This document shows, in pieces, positions 1 through 10,556 of a stretch of 64,000 bases of DNA (positions are counted from its first letter, which is position 1; every line of letters starts with the position of its first letter). Both the position numbers and the translations under genes were made by a program. Below the pieces are notes generated by a model that saw only the letters and a program-made list of their open reading frames with translations, was not told where the DNA came from and made no database searches. Origin of the DNA: Nannocystis punicea (GTDB lineage: Bacteria; Myxococcota_A; Polyangia; Nannocystales; Nannocystaceae); NCBI RefSeq assembly GCF_026965555.1, contig NZ_CP114040.1:4340001-4404000 (forward strand), in the 5' to 3' direction.

Positions 1-2
1 TC

Positions 3-692
3 GGCCGGATCCTGGTGCGGATCGCCGGCTACGACGCGACCACCCGCACGTTCGCCGACGCGGCCCGCTCGTTCGGCCTGTGCGTGGTCAGCGGCGGGCT
101 GCTCGCGTGCCTCACCGTGTCGAGCACCGATCCGAAGACCGCGCAGGCGAGCATCGCCATGGGCATCGCAGTCGGGCTGCTCGGCGACCGGGCCTTCATC
201 GCGGTGTCGAACCGCGCGGCCGCGCTGCTCGGCACCGAGGTCGAGGCCGTCGAGCCGGGCATCGGCCTGCGGGTGATCGAGGGCGTCGGCGCCGAGGACA
301 GCCAGCGCCTGCAGGAGGAGAACGTGACCTCGGTGCACGCGCTGGCGTTCGTGCCGGTGCCGCGGCTGTTCTTCAACTCGTCGCTCAACCTGCAGCGGAT
401 CTGCGACTGGCAGGACCAGGCCCTGCTGTTCGTGTACGTCGGCGAGAGCCGGGCCAAGGCGCTGCGCGAGCAGTTCCAGATCCGCGGGGCGATCGACGTC
501 CAGCGGCTCGGCCGCACTTTCGAGGACATGCCGGCCGAGGTGCAGCAGCAGCTGGTGGTGAGCCTCAACTTCCCGAGTCCGACGCACGCGCGGCAGCTGT
601 TCGCGCGGCTGGCCGACGACCCGCGCATCGACGAGCTGCGGGCCTATCGCGCGGCGGCGCTGAGCCTCGATCCGCGGTCCGCCGACGCGTGA
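3..692 (+). CDS. Membrane-associated protein of unknown function, 5' end outside the window
   Basis: The reading frame is open to the left edge, so the N-terminus is missing. The visible part begins with two hydrophobic stretches (around the first 20-70 residues), which suggests a membrane anchor. A soluble region follows, containing a VIEGVGAED segment that resembles a helix-hairpin-helix turn. The C-terminal 100 residues are mixed polar and carry no motif I can name. The stop is TGA at 690-692. No function is assigned. A small inner-membrane protein with a cytosolic HhH-like domain is an inference only. Confidence 0.6.
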   Translation, partial: GRILVRIAGYDATTRTFADAARSFGLCVVSGGLLACLTVSSTDPKTAQASIAMGIAVGLLGDRAFIAVSNRAAALLGTEVEAVEPGIGLRVIEGVGAEDSQRLQEENVTSVHALAFVPVPRLFFNSSLNLQRICDWQDQALLFVYVGESRAKALREQFQIRGAIDVQRLGRTFEDMPAEVQQQLVVSLNFPSPTHARQLFARLADDPRIDELRAYRAAALSLDPRSADA

Positions 693-1142
693 GCCGGGCT
701 TCGGACGCCGCCGGTGCGCCGCTGCGCGTCAGCCCGACACGCGCAGCGATGACACCGGCGGCGCCCAAACTCGTAGCGATCGCGGTGGCCTGGCCAGGAC
801 GTCCGCGATCGCCAGGCGGGGGTCGGTCGTCGCCGAGGTCCGGCCGGGGCGCAGCGTGGCGTCCGCGAGGCCGGCGCGCATTGCTGCGAGGCCGGCACCG
901 GGGGCGCTGCTGAATCGCGGATGGACATCATACGAACTCGCCGACGTGGGCTCGCCTCCAAGTCTGGGCGGACCGTCGGGGGCGGCAATCCGGCGACGAT
1001 GACCTGGGCCACGAGCAGGTCGTCGGAGCGGCGGCGGCGGTTTCGCGGCGGCGCGGCGGCGTCAGGCCACGAACGTCGATCGGACAGGTGTCGGCGGCGC
1101 AGGTGCGACAATTCGGCTGTGTCGCCGATTACGCCCGATCGC
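693..1142. other. Intergenic region without a recognised gene
   Basis: This 450-bp GC-rich stretch separates a plus-strand gene from the convergent 3' end of the PEGA-domain gene. No frame shows a convincing start, ribosome binding site and conserved domain. I see no tRNA, no repeat and no clear terminator. Confidence 0.5.
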
Positions 1143-2186
1143 TCAGAATGCGCCGCTGAGGCCGATGTAGGTGGGCCCGAGACGCGCGCGCAGGCGGGTC
1201 TTGCCGCGGTCGCGGGTGCGCAGGAGCAGCATCGTGCCGGCGGTGCCGAGCAGGGCGCCCGCGGCCAGCAGCGCCGCGCCGCCCCAGTCGGTGTCGAACA
1301 CGAAGCGGCAGCGGCCCGCGAGGTCGACGTCGCGGCCGTCGCAGCGCCCGTGGTAATCCCGGCCGTCGATCGCCAGCAGACCGACGCCGGCGGCCAGCAG
1401 CGGGATGCCGGAGAACAGCAGGCCCCAGCCGGCCCCGCGCAGCTTCAGCGTCTCGGGCGTGCGCCGCAGGTCGACCTGCAGGCTCTCGCGCAGGCCGGCC
1501 ACTGCGACCAGCTCGCGCTCCTCCGGGACGTACCCTTCGGACATGACCCGAACGACATGTTTGCCCTCGAGCACGGCGCGCTCGACCGGGGCGGCGCCGA
1601 CCAGCTGGCCGTCGATGAACACCAGCGCGCCGGCCGGGGTGGTCGCGATCTCGAAGGTCGGCGGCGGCTTGGCCAGGGCGTCGAGCTTGGCCAGCAGGCG
1701 CGCGGCCTGATCGGCGGTCAGCGCCCGCAGCTCGGCCAGGCCGCACAGCTCGCAGCCGCGCTCGCTCTCGGCCGCGCGCCCGAGGTCGCGGGTGGCGACG
1801 AGCTCGAGCCGCAGGGTGTAGTCGCGGTCGCTGACGGTGACCTGGGCCCGCAGGACGAAGGCGGCGCCGAGCTGGTCGCGCAGCCGCTCGAGGCAGGCGT
1901 CGTCGCTGCACGGGCCGGCGGCCGCGCGGGCCACCGCCTCGGCGTCGAGCAGCTGCAGCCGCCCCCGCGCCAGGCCGCCGCGCAGGTCCTGCTCGAGCTG
2001 CGAGGCCAGCAGCGGATCGTCGGCCCCGCTGATGACGATCGGCGCGATCGCCAGCTTCGGCGCGTCGGCCTCGGGCGCGGCGGGGGCCGGGGCGCTCGCC
2101 GCCGGCTGGGCGGCGGCGGGCGCGGCCGCCAGCGACATGGCCAAGAATACATGGACTATAGGACATGTCCTTCGGAGCACGCTCAT
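1143..2186 (-). CDS. Secreted PEGA-domain protein
   Basis: The product starts with a signal peptide: an Arg-Arg n-region, a hydrophobic core and an Ala-rich cleavage region ending AAAQPAA. An alternative start at 2138 would shorten the n-region. Residues about 60-190 look like a fold that assembles an amino-acid- or lipoprotein-type output, with two Cys pairs (CSDDAC, CELC). Residues about 190-255 form a PEGA domain (FEIATTPAGALVFIDG, then a GYVPEE turn), a beta-sandwich common in myxobacterial envelope proteins. The C-terminus holds two hydrophobic segments, so the protein is probably membrane-tethered. It lies downstream of the Ser/Thr kinase gene on the same strand, separated by three hairpin motifs, so it may have its own promoter. 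Its exact role is unknown. Confidence 0.75.
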   Translation of the reverse strand: MSVLRRTCPIVHVFLAMSLAAAPAAAQPAASAPAPAAPEADAPKLAIAPIVISGADDPLLASQLEQDLRGGLARGRLQLLDAEAVARAAAGPCSDDACLERLRDQLGAAFVLRAQVTVSDRDYTLRLELVATRDLGRAAESERGCELCGLAELRALTADQAARLLAKLDALAKPPPTFEIATTPAGALVFIDGQLVGAAPVERAVLEGKHVVRVMSEGYVPEERELVAVAGLRESLQVDLRRTPETLKLRGAGWGLLFSGIPLLAAGVGLLAIDGRDYHGRCDGRDVDLAGRCRFVFDTDWGGAALLAAGALLGTAGTMLLLRTRDRGKTRLRARLGPTYIGLSGAF

Positions 2187-2239
2187 AAATGACATGTCTG
2201 TAGAGACAGGTTTTAAAGGACATGCCCGAGAGGCCATGG
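2161..2239. repeat. Cluster of three CATGTCC-type hairpin motifs
   Basis: Three hairpin motifs stand in tandem between the kinase stop and the PEGA-domain gene. They are a GGACATGTCC palindrome at 2161-2170, ACATGTCT-GTAG-AGACAGGT at 2192-2211, and a GGACATGCCC...GGCCATGG hairpin ending at 2239. The stretch is markedly richer in A and T than its surroundings. It may act as a transcription terminator or RNA-stabilising hairpin for the kinase transcript. No U-tract follows. Confidence 0.6.
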
Positions 2240-2241
2240 CT

Positions 2242-4605
<2,364 letters not shown>

Positions 4606-4689
4606 GCAAAGGCTAGCGCCGAAAGACGCGGGCGTGAAAGTGGCGAGTGCGCGCCGGCGAGCGATGCGCGGCGCAGTTTCGCGCTGCAC

Positions 4690-4732
4690 GCTGCGATTGC
4701 CCGCGGCGAGCGCCTCGTCTACACAGGAGGGG
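4690..4732 (+). promoter_or_regulatory. Conserved leader of the cysteine-rich lipoprotein family (copy 1)
   Basis: The 40 bases before the start codon share an ordered pattern with the leaders at 5914-5954 and 9341-9384: ATTGC, then GCGAGCG, then CTACAC just upstream of the ribosome binding site. Bodies of the leaders have otherwise diverged. This suggests co-regulation of the three paralogues. The sigma factor or regulator is unknown, and no experimentally known box is recognised. Confidence 0.4.
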
Positions 4733-5857
4733 ATGGTGGCGCACGGGCGTGTGTGGCGAGCGAGCGCGGGGATTGTCGCTACCGCGGCGCTGACTGGTTG
4801 CCTCGACCGGAACCCCGACTTCATGGAGCCGACGCTGCCGACCGCGAGCGGCTCCGGCGGCGCGAGCATGTCGACGGGAGATCCGACCCCCGACCCGGAG
4901 ACGACGTCGCAAGGGACCACCGGTTCGCCGACGGGGACCGAGGGCAGCACCTCCACGCTCGGCACGAGCGACCCGCTGACGACGAATCCGACGACGAATC
5001 CGACGACGATGCAGCTCGGGGTCTGCGGCGACGGCGAGTTGACGCCGGACGAGGAGTGCGACAACGGGCCGGACAACGCGGACAACGCGGCCTGCACCAG
5101 CGGGTGCACGCTCGCCAAGTGCGGCGACGGGCTGATCCAGAACTACGAGAACTACGACGAGTACTGCGAGGACCTCAACGACGACCCGGCCGACGGCTGC
5201 GTCGAGTGCTTCGTGCCGCACGTGTGCCACGAAGTGCTGTCGCGGGCTCCCGGCAGCCCCACGGGGATTTACATGCTCCAGCCGGACGCCAAGGGGCCGC
5301 TCGTGCCGGTCTACTGCGACATGACGCTGAAGGGCGGCGCCTGGACCCGCGTCGAGCGCAGCCCGTTCGGCGACCCGATCGGTCTGGCCCTGTTCAAGGA
5401 CTTCGAGGTCAACATCAACGACCCGGAGAACCCGCGCTACCGCATGAGTCGGGCGGCGCTCGATGTCGTGCAGCAGCATTCGAACGACATGTGGATCGAG
5501 TGCGGCGGGACCGATCATCTGTGGACGGACTCGGACAACCTGTTCGCCGGCGAGGCGATGGGCGACAGCTGCTTCAACTTCGACAAGGTGGTCTACATCG
5601 AGGCGCAGCTCGGCGCGGTGAAGAAGGCGCCGATCGAGCTGTGCACCGGCTTCACCGGCGTGAACGACGGCGAGTGCCCGGGCGCGTGGCGTGTCGACGA
5701 GAGCGAGCAGATGAGCTGCGGGCTGTCGCTCGTGCCGTGGGACAGCGAGCCGATCACGGTCCTCGATTCCGACGTGTTCGCGGTCGACCCGAAGGTCAGC
5801 GATCCGAACACGGACTGTCACAAGCCCGGGGCGATCCGTTCGATCTACCTCCGCTGA
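4733..5857 (+). CDS. Lipoprotein with Myxococcus cysteine-rich repeats and fibrinogen-like C-terminal domain (paralogue 1)
   Basis: An AGGAGGGG ribosome binding site directly precedes ATG 4733. The signal peptide ends in the lipobox LTGC, followed by LDRNP, which is shared with the sister genes. A Ser/Thr/Gly linker leads to cysteine-rich repeats (CGDGELTPDEEC, then CGDGLIQNY), the type described for Myxococcus secreted proteins. The C-terminal 200 residues carry YCDMTLKGGAWT, which matches the Cys-Asp-Met...Gly-Gly-Trp-Thr hallmark of fibrinogen-related and similar eukaryote-like adhesion domains. Eight or more conserved Cys residues suggest disulphides outside the cytoplasm. Likely a surface-anchored recognition or adhesion protein; the ligand is unknown. 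Confidence 0.85.
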   Translation: MVAHGRVWRASAGIVATAALTGCLDRNPDFMEPTLPTASGSGGASMSTGDPTPDPETTSQGTTGSPTGTEGSTSTLGTSDPLTTNPTTNPTTMQLGVCGDGELTPDEECDNGPDNADNAACTSGCTLAKCGDGLIQNYENYDEYCEDLNDDPADGCVECFVPHVCHEVLSRAPGSPTGIYMLQPDAKGPLVPVYCDMTLKGGAWTRVERSPFGDPIGLALFKDFEVNINDPENPRYRMSRAALDVVQQHSNDMWIECGGTDHLWTDSDNLFAGEAMGDSCFNFDKVVYIEAQLGAVKKAPIELCTGFTGVNDGECPGAWRVDESEQMSCGLSLVPWDSEPITVLDSDVFAVDPKVSDPNTDCHKPGAIRSIYLR

Positions 5858-5954
5858 GGCCGCGCCGACGCCGACCGCACGAAAGCGCGCGAATGTGCGG
5901 TGGCGCGTGCGGACGGCGATTGCTGGCGGCGAGCGCGTCGTCTACACCGAAAGC

Positions 5955-7121
5955 ATGTGCATGAGTCGGAGCGAGTGGACCGCCGGGACCGTCGTCGTCG
6001 CCGCGCTGGTGACCGGTTGCCTCGACGACAACCCGTGGTTCGTCGAGCCGACCACCACCGGCTCGGGCGGCGCGACCAGCAGCGTGACGATCAGCGGCAC
6101 GACCGCCGAGCCGCCGACGACGGGCACGACCGGCGCGGAGTCGACGACGACGACCACGACGTCGACGACGACGACCATCACCACCACGGGGACGACCGGG
6201 TGGACGGAGACCGAGGGCAGCACGACGTCGCCGCTGTCGACCAGCGACACCGAGTGGTTCTCGACCGGCGACCCGTGGCAGTGCGGCGACGGGATGCTCG
6301 GCGGGCCCGAGCAGTGCGACGAGGGGCCCAACAACAGCGACGAGGGCGCCTGCACGACGCAGTGCACCACGGCGGCGTGCGGCGACGGCTTCGTGCGCGC
6401 GGGCGTGGAGCAGTGCGACGACGGCAACTTCGATCCGAGCGACGGCTGCGTCGCCTGCATCGTCCCGCACACCTGCAAGGAGATCCTCGACAACGACCCG
6501 CAGGCGAACACCGGCAAGCACTACGTCGACGCCGACGGGCCGGAGCCGATGCCGCTCATCCCGGTGTACTGCGACATGACATTGAAGGGCGGCGGCTGGA
6601 CGTTGATGGAGCGCAGCCCGCTGGCGCAACCGATCGGCATCGCGCTCTACAAGGATGCGCCGGTGAACCTCGGCGATCCGATGGCCTCACGGTTCCGCCT
6701 GCCGCGCGGGGCGATGGGCACGGTCGCCGCCAATTCGATGGAGATGTGGCTCGACTGCGGCGGCGCCGATTACCTGTTGACCGCCCCGCAGTCGTTGTTC
6801 CTGGGCGACCTCCCGGCGCCGGACTGCACCAACTACGGCCCGGTGCTCTACAAGGAGGCCCAGCTGAAGGGGTACACGCGGACGAACGTGCAGCTGTGCA
6901 CGATGTTCGACGGTGTCAACGACGGCCAGTGCCCCGGCGCGTGGAGCATCGACGAGCACGTTCAGTCCCAGTGCGGGCTCGAGGGGTACCCGTGGGACAC
7001 CGTCAACCACGAGCCGATCACGCCGATGTCGACCGACGCGTTCGCGGTCGACCCGCAGTACGCCGACAGCGGCCACGACTGCCACAAGCCGGGCGCGGTG
7101 CGCCGGATCTTGCTGCGCTGA
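5955..7121 (+). CDS. Lipoprotein with Myxococcus cysteine-rich repeats and fibrinogen-like C-terminal domain (paralogue 2)
   Basis: This is a tandem paralogue of the preceding gene, starting about 100 bp after its stop. ATG 5955 (or 5961) gives a signal peptide ending LVTGC followed by LDDNP. The linker is long and almost pure Thr/Ser with DNA-level TCGACGACGACC-like slippage repeats. Two cysteine-rich repeats (CGDGMLGGPEQC, CGDGFVRAGVEQC) precede the fibrinogen-like domain with YCDMTLKGGGWT. The last 30 codons and the sequence just beyond the stop were duplicated to 9019-9160. Probable role is a surface lectin-like or adhesive lipoprotein. Confidence 0.85.
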   Translation: MCMSRSEWTAGTVVVAALVTGCLDDNPWFVEPTTTGSGGATSSVTISGTTAEPPTTGTTGAESTTTTTTSTTTTITTTGTTGWTETEGSTTSPLSTSDTEWFSTGDPWQCGDGMLGGPEQCDEGPNNSDEGACTTQCTTAACGDGFVRAGVEQCDDGNFDPSDGCVACIVPHTCKEILDNDPQANTGKHYVDADGPEPMPLIPVYCDMTLKGGGWTLMERSPLAQPIGIALYKDAPVNLGDPMASRFRLPRGAMGTVAANSMEMWLDCGGADYLLTAPQSLFLGDLPAPDCTNYGPVLYKEAQLKGYTRTNVQLCTMFDGVNDGQCPGAWSIDEHVQSQCGLEGYPWDTVNHEPITPMSTDAFAVDPQYADSGHDCHKPGAVRRILLR

Positions 7122-7130
7122 TTCGTCCAT

Positions 7131-7230
7131 GAGGGGCCGCCCGACGGGCGCCGTAGATCATGCAGGAATCGAACCGCAAAATCGCGGTCCTTCATGGTTT
7201 ACCTGTCTCCGTCGCTGGCGGGCGACTTCA
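7131..7230 (-). ncRNA. Decayed copy (A) of the tRNA-like stem RNA element
   Basis: The 3' arm of the element is intact: the outer-stem sequence GAGGGGCCGCC (7131-7141, plus-strand view) and the T-arm half with the loop AATCGAA at 7167-7173 match copy B nearly base for base. The partner arm and the promoter-like sequence seen in copies B and C are missing, and the anticodon arm is scrambled. It is therefore probably a relic. It lies 9 bp after the stop codon of paralogue 2, and this junction is duplicated at 9019-9160. Confidence 0.45.
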
Positions 7231-7355
7231 AAGTTGGACCGAATGGTGGTTGCCCGTCACCTGGTCCAGCCGACCCGACTCGGGCAGGTTATTGGCGGGC
7301 TTGGTCGCAATGGCCGCGCCCAGTCGCGCTGGCGTTGGACGTCAAGGCGCTGTTG

Positions 7356-8027
7356 TCACAGCGCGGCGCCCCCATCGATCCATTCCTCGACCAACGCGAT
7401 CGTGTCCGCCGACAGCGGCGCGCCCCCCTTCGGCATCTGCGCGGGATTGCCGTTGAACGGCACCTCGCCGGCGATGCCCTTGAGCTTGGCCACCAGGTAC
7501 GAGTTGGCGGAGTCGCCAACGGCGACGCGCTTGAAGCCCGCGGCTTGGGTCGAGTAGACCTCGACCAGGTTCTGCCATGAGTCCTGGGCATTGGTCATCG
7601 TCAACCCCCCAGAGGACTGCAGGTGGCAGCCGCAGTTGCCCTGCACGACCACGGGGTATACGTCGTCTGCCCACCTGGGCGCGTCGCCAGTGCTACCCAC
7701 GATGGTCGTATTGCCCATCGTACTCGTGCTCGATTCTGATTCGCTCGTCGTCTCGATCGATTCCGATGTGCTTGTGCTTGTGCTTGTGCTTGTACTCGCG
7801 TTCGATGATGTCGTGCTCGTGGTCGTGATCGGTGATGTCGTGCTCGTGGTCGTAATCGGCGAGGTTGTCGCGTCCCCTGACGCGGTTGGGACGGTCGACG
7901 TCGAGACGCTCGTATCAGAGCTCAAATCAGAGCTCAAACCGGGGCTCCCCTGCGGATTGTAGAAGCACGCATCAGCGAGGACAACGAGGCCAACAAGACG
8001 AGCCTGAGCTCGAGGTAATAGCGCCAT
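7356..8027 (-). CDS. Small lipoprotein with a cytochrome-like C-terminal domain
   Basis: Start ATG 8027 gives a short signal sequence ending ADAC. A long Ser/Thr repeat linker follows (STST runs at about residues 30-105). The C-terminal 100 residues contain GNCGCH and a later MPKGGAPL...WIDGGA segment. The arrangement resembles the planctomycete-type cytochrome c domain, in which MPxxG and a WI..GA end are typical. The haem motif here is CGCH rather than CxxCH, so covalent haem binding is uncertain. The gene faces away from the lipoprotein gene at 8363. Likely an outer-membrane-anchored protein of unknown function. Confidence 0.7.
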   Translation of the reverse strand: MALLPRAQARLVGLVVLADACFYNPQGSPGLSSDLSSDTSVSTSTVPTASGDATTSPITTTSTTSPITTTSTTSSNASTSTSTSTSTSESIETTSESESSTSTMGNTTIVGSTGDAPRWADDVYPVVVQGNCGCHLQSSGGLTMTNAQDSWQNLVEVYSTQAAGFKRVAVGDSANSYLVAKLKGIAGEVPFNGNPAQMPKGGAPLSADTIALVEEWIDGGAAL

Positions 8028-8362
8028 GTTCGGGACCCTACCACAGGCTCGGCAGCGCCAAACGCTCACGGCCGCCCGTTCCCGCGCAGCAACGCGCGCC
8101 AGGCCCGTACCCGCAGGATGAACGCTCGCCCGCGGACCGACGCAGCTGTCGGGCGCGGTTGGGAAGAAGTTCCCCGTCGCTGCTGGCGCCCCGGTCGGCG
8201 TCGCGGTCGCCGGCGGCGCCGGCTCCTGCGCGCTGGCGTTCGTGGCGACGGGCGGCACGCCGAACCTCGCCCAGGTCAGCGCGGGGGGCCGGCCAGCTGT
8301 TGCTGGCGTACTGCATGACCAGCTGAGCTCGCCGCCGGCCGCAGCAGTGCCCAAGAATCGAC

Positions 8363-9001
8363 ATGCGCTGGGTCTGTCGTGTCCTCATGATCCTTTGGTG
8401 CGCCACCCTCGTTTCATGCGTCATCGGGGCGGTGCACGAGTTCGACTACCGTCCCGCGGAAAGGTCGAACCTTGGCGCCGGGGCGACCGTGCTGCTGCTG
8501 ATGCCGGAGGATCGGCGCCCTGAGGTCGTGACGGGCGACGAGCGACCGTCGTTCGTCGGTGAGCTGCGCAGCGGGGCCGGGATTCCGTACAGCGTGAAGA
8601 CCAAAGACGGGCAGCCGTTCGCAGCGGTGGTCGCGGAGACGGTCGAGCGCGACCTCGAGGCGGCGGGCTTCCGCGTCGTCGTCGATCCCGGCCCCGCTGG
8701 GCTCAACCTGCCCGCGCGGCTGCACAAGAGCGAGGCCCGCCGGGCGCTCGCGGTGACAATCCGCGAGTTCCACTCGGACACGTACATCGAGCCGACGGTG
8801 ACGTGGGAGTTGGTCGCAACGGTCTTCGATGAGCACGGCTCGGTCGTCGCTAGCGACACGCGGACAGGCGAGATGGAGCTGCCAGGGTCGTTCTGGAACC
8901 CGAAGAAGGCGGCCGCGCGGCAGGTGCCGCCGTTCTTCTACCGGCTCGTGCATGAGCTCGTCGCCGGCAACCCGATCATCGTCGACGCGCTGAAAGGCTG
9001 A
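8363..9001 (+). CDS. Hypothetical lipoprotein, YajG-like
   Basis: The product is 212 residues. Its N-terminal signal peptide ends with the lipobox LVSC; a second possible start lies at 8387. The mature part contains a pattern of the kind seen in YajG-type lipoproteins: an AAVVAETVERDLEAAGF helix followed by VVVDP, then TIREFHSD and TWELVATVFDEHG strands. This is a weak structural resemblance, not a family assignment. It has no obvious operon partner. Confidence 0.7.
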   Translation: MRWVCRVLMILWCATLVSCVIGAVHEFDYRPAERSNLGAGATVLLLMPEDRRPEVVTGDERPSFVGELRSGAGIPYSVKTKDGQPFAAVVAETVERDLEAAGFRVVVDPGPAGLNLPARLHKSEARRALAVTIREFHSDTYIEPTVTWELVATVFDEHGSVVASDTRTGEMELPGSFWNPKKAAARQVPPFFYRLVHELVAGNPIIVDALKG

Positions 9002-9018
9002 GACCGCAGAGCAGACGA

Positions 9019-9105
9019 GCGATGTCGACCGACGCGTTCGCGGTCGACCCGCAGTGCGCCGACTGCCACACGCCGGGCGCGGTGCGGCAGATCTTGCTGC
9101 GCTGA
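9019..9105 (+). pseudogene. Remnant of the 3' end of a cysteine-rich lipoprotein gene
   Basis: These bases repeat the last codons of the gene at 5955-7121, including the TDAFAVDPQ coding stretch and the final ILLR-stop, with an internal 12-base deletion and a few substitutions. No start or upstream domain is present. The similarity continues through the stop codon into the tRNA-like element, so a block of roughly 140 bp was duplicated. Confidence 0.75.
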
Positions 9106-9114
9106 TTCGTCAAT

Positions 9115-9239
9115 GAGGGGCCGCCCGACAGGTGCCGTAGATCATGCAGGAATCGAACCTGCAACTTCCAGATTCGTAATCTGACGCGTTTACCATTTTC
9201 GCCAAAGATGAATGACGCCCGCCCACGTGGCGGCCCCTC
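9115..9239 (-). ncRNA. tRNA-like RNA in an extended stem, copy B (Arg-ACG-type core)
   Basis: On the minus strand an 11-bp perfect inverted repeat (9229-9239 with 9115-9125) encloses a cloverleaf-like core. The T arm is GCAGG/CCTGC with a TTCGATT loop. The anticodon arm is TCAGA/TCTGG (one U-G pair) with the loop TTACGAA, anticodon ACG. The D arm is GCG/CGC with GGTA in its loop, and the variable loop is 5 nt. The inner acceptor pairs are only TCAT/ATGA, then an internal loop, then CGT/ACG, so this is not a standard 7-bp acceptor, and no CCA is encoded. It is unlikely to be an ordinary tRNA; a tRNA-like small RNA is the better call. Confidence 0.6.
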
Positions 9240-9245
9240 ACCGCG

Positions 9246-9275
9246 AGGATGGCCGCCCGGGGCCGGCAGCGTCAA
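9246..9275 (-). promoter_or_regulatory. Promoter-like sequence of RNA copy B
   Basis: On the minus strand TTGACG (9275-9270) is followed after 19 bases by ATCCT (9250-9246), and 6 bases later the outer stem of the RNA begins. The same two boxes with the same 19-base separation lie before copy C, although the spacer sequences differ. This conservation argues for a real promoter with a start at or near the first base of the stem. Confidence 0.5.
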
Positions 9276-9384
9276 GCCGCGCCGTCGCCGCGCGGGCGGT
9301 CGTGCGCGCATTCTCGCCCGATGGGCGAGAGTGCGCGCACTTCGGAAATTGCTGAGGTGAGCGGGCTCGACTACACCGGAGAGG

Positions 9385-10515
9385 ATGCGGGCGGGCGTGG
9401 TTCGAGCGGGCGTGGCGGTGGCGGCGACGTGGTCGACGGCGTGTCTCGACCGCAACCCGTGGTTCGAGGAGCCGCCGCTGCCGACCGGGAGCGGGTCGGG
9501 CGAGGCGACGACGCAGGTCGAGCCCGTGACGAGCGGCGTGCTGCCGACGACGACGAGCGGAGCGACCCCGGGGCCCGGGACCACCACCGAGCAAGCAGAC
9601 ACCGAGGCGACCGGGCCGTCGACGACGACCACGACGTCGACGAGCTCGACGGGGATGACGTTCGTGATGGAGGTGTGCGGCGACGGGATCGTCGACGGCG
9701 GCGAGGAGTGCGACGAGGGGGCCGACAACGCCGACGACGGCGCGTGCACGACGACCTGCGCGGCGGCCAAGTGCGGCGACGCTCTGATGCAGGCAGGGGT
9801 CGAGGCGTGCGACGACGGCAACGCTCTGGCGGACGACGGCTGCATCGACTGCAAGGTGCCGAGGACGTGCCTGGACGTCCACGACTGGGCCCCGAACGCG
9901 ACGTCGGGCGCGTACCTGCTCGACCTCGACGGCGGCGATCCGGCGCCCCCGCTGCTGCTGTACTGCGACATGCTGACGGCCGGCGGCGGCTGGACGGTGG
10001 TCGAGCGCAGCCCGCGACAGCAGCCGATCGGGGCGCCGCTGTTCGCCGACACGCCGGTCAACACCGACCAGCCGGGGGCCATGCGCTTCCGTGCGGCGAA
10101 GGCGACGATCGAGCAGTTGATCCCGCAGACAGTGGATATGCGCATCGACTGCGGCGGGGCCGATTATCTGCTGACCGACGCCGCGGCGATCCTGCTCGGC
10201 GACGACATGCCGTGCTCGTACTTGCCGGTGGTGTACAAGGAGGCGCAGCTCAAGGGCTACTTCCACACCGACCTCGAGCTGTGCACCGGCTTCCACGGGC
10301 CGGCCGATGATTGCCAGGGCGCGTGGAACGTCGACGAATACTCGCAGGGGATGTGTTACATGCCGCCGTACCCGTGGAAGGACATGGTCCCGGTCACGAG
10401 CGACGGCGCCGACGTGTTCGCGGTCGACGCCTCGGTGTTCGACAACCTGCAGGGCCCGCCGCCGATCCACGATTGCCACCAGCCGGACGCGGTGCGCGCG
10501 GTGATGTTGCGCTGA
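9385..10515 (+). CDS. Lipoprotein with Myxococcus cysteine-rich repeats and fibrinogen-like C-terminal domain (paralogue 3)
   Basis: A GGAGAGG ribosome binding site precedes ATG 9385. The signal peptide ends in STAC followed by LDRNP as in paralogue 1. The Thr-rich linker is followed by repeats with CGDGIVDGGEEC and CGDALMQAGVEAC, then the C-terminal domain with YCDMLTAGGGWT. Conserved blocks such as DCGGADYLLT and YKEAQLKGY are shared with paralogue 2. A surface-exposed, disulphide-rich binding protein is the likely role. Confidence 0.85.
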   Translation: MRAGVVRAGVAVAATWSTACLDRNPWFEEPPLPTGSGSGEATTQVEPVTSGVLPTTTSGATPGPGTTTEQADTEATGPSTTTTTSTSSTGMTFVMEVCGDGIVDGGEECDEGADNADDGACTTTCAAAKCGDALMQAGVEACDDGNALADDGCIDCKVPRTCLDVHDWAPNATSGAYLLDLDGGDPAPPLLLYCDMLTAGGGWTVVERSPRQQPIGAPLFADTPVNTDQPGAMRFRAAKATIEQLIPQTVDMRIDCGGADYLLTDAAAILLGDDMPCSYLPVVYKEAQLKGYFHTDLELCTGFHGPADDCQGAWNVDEYSQGMCYMPPYPWKDMVPVTSDGADVFAVDASVFDNLQGPPPIHDCHQPDAVRAVMLR

Positions 10516-10556
10516 GGGCGAGGGTGGGGGATGTTGATGTTGATGGCCGAGGTCCC

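Noticed and set aside
2161..2239. Insertion sequence or phage attachment site because of clustered palindromes
   Set aside because: The same motif occurs in conserved genes through synonymous codons and has no target duplication or transposase, so insertion is not the best explanation here.
9138..9211. An ordinary tRNA-Arg gene
   Set aside because: The acceptor pairs poorly (TCAT/ATGA and CGT/ACG around an internal loop). The same outer stem and promoter as in copy C indicate a different RNA class.
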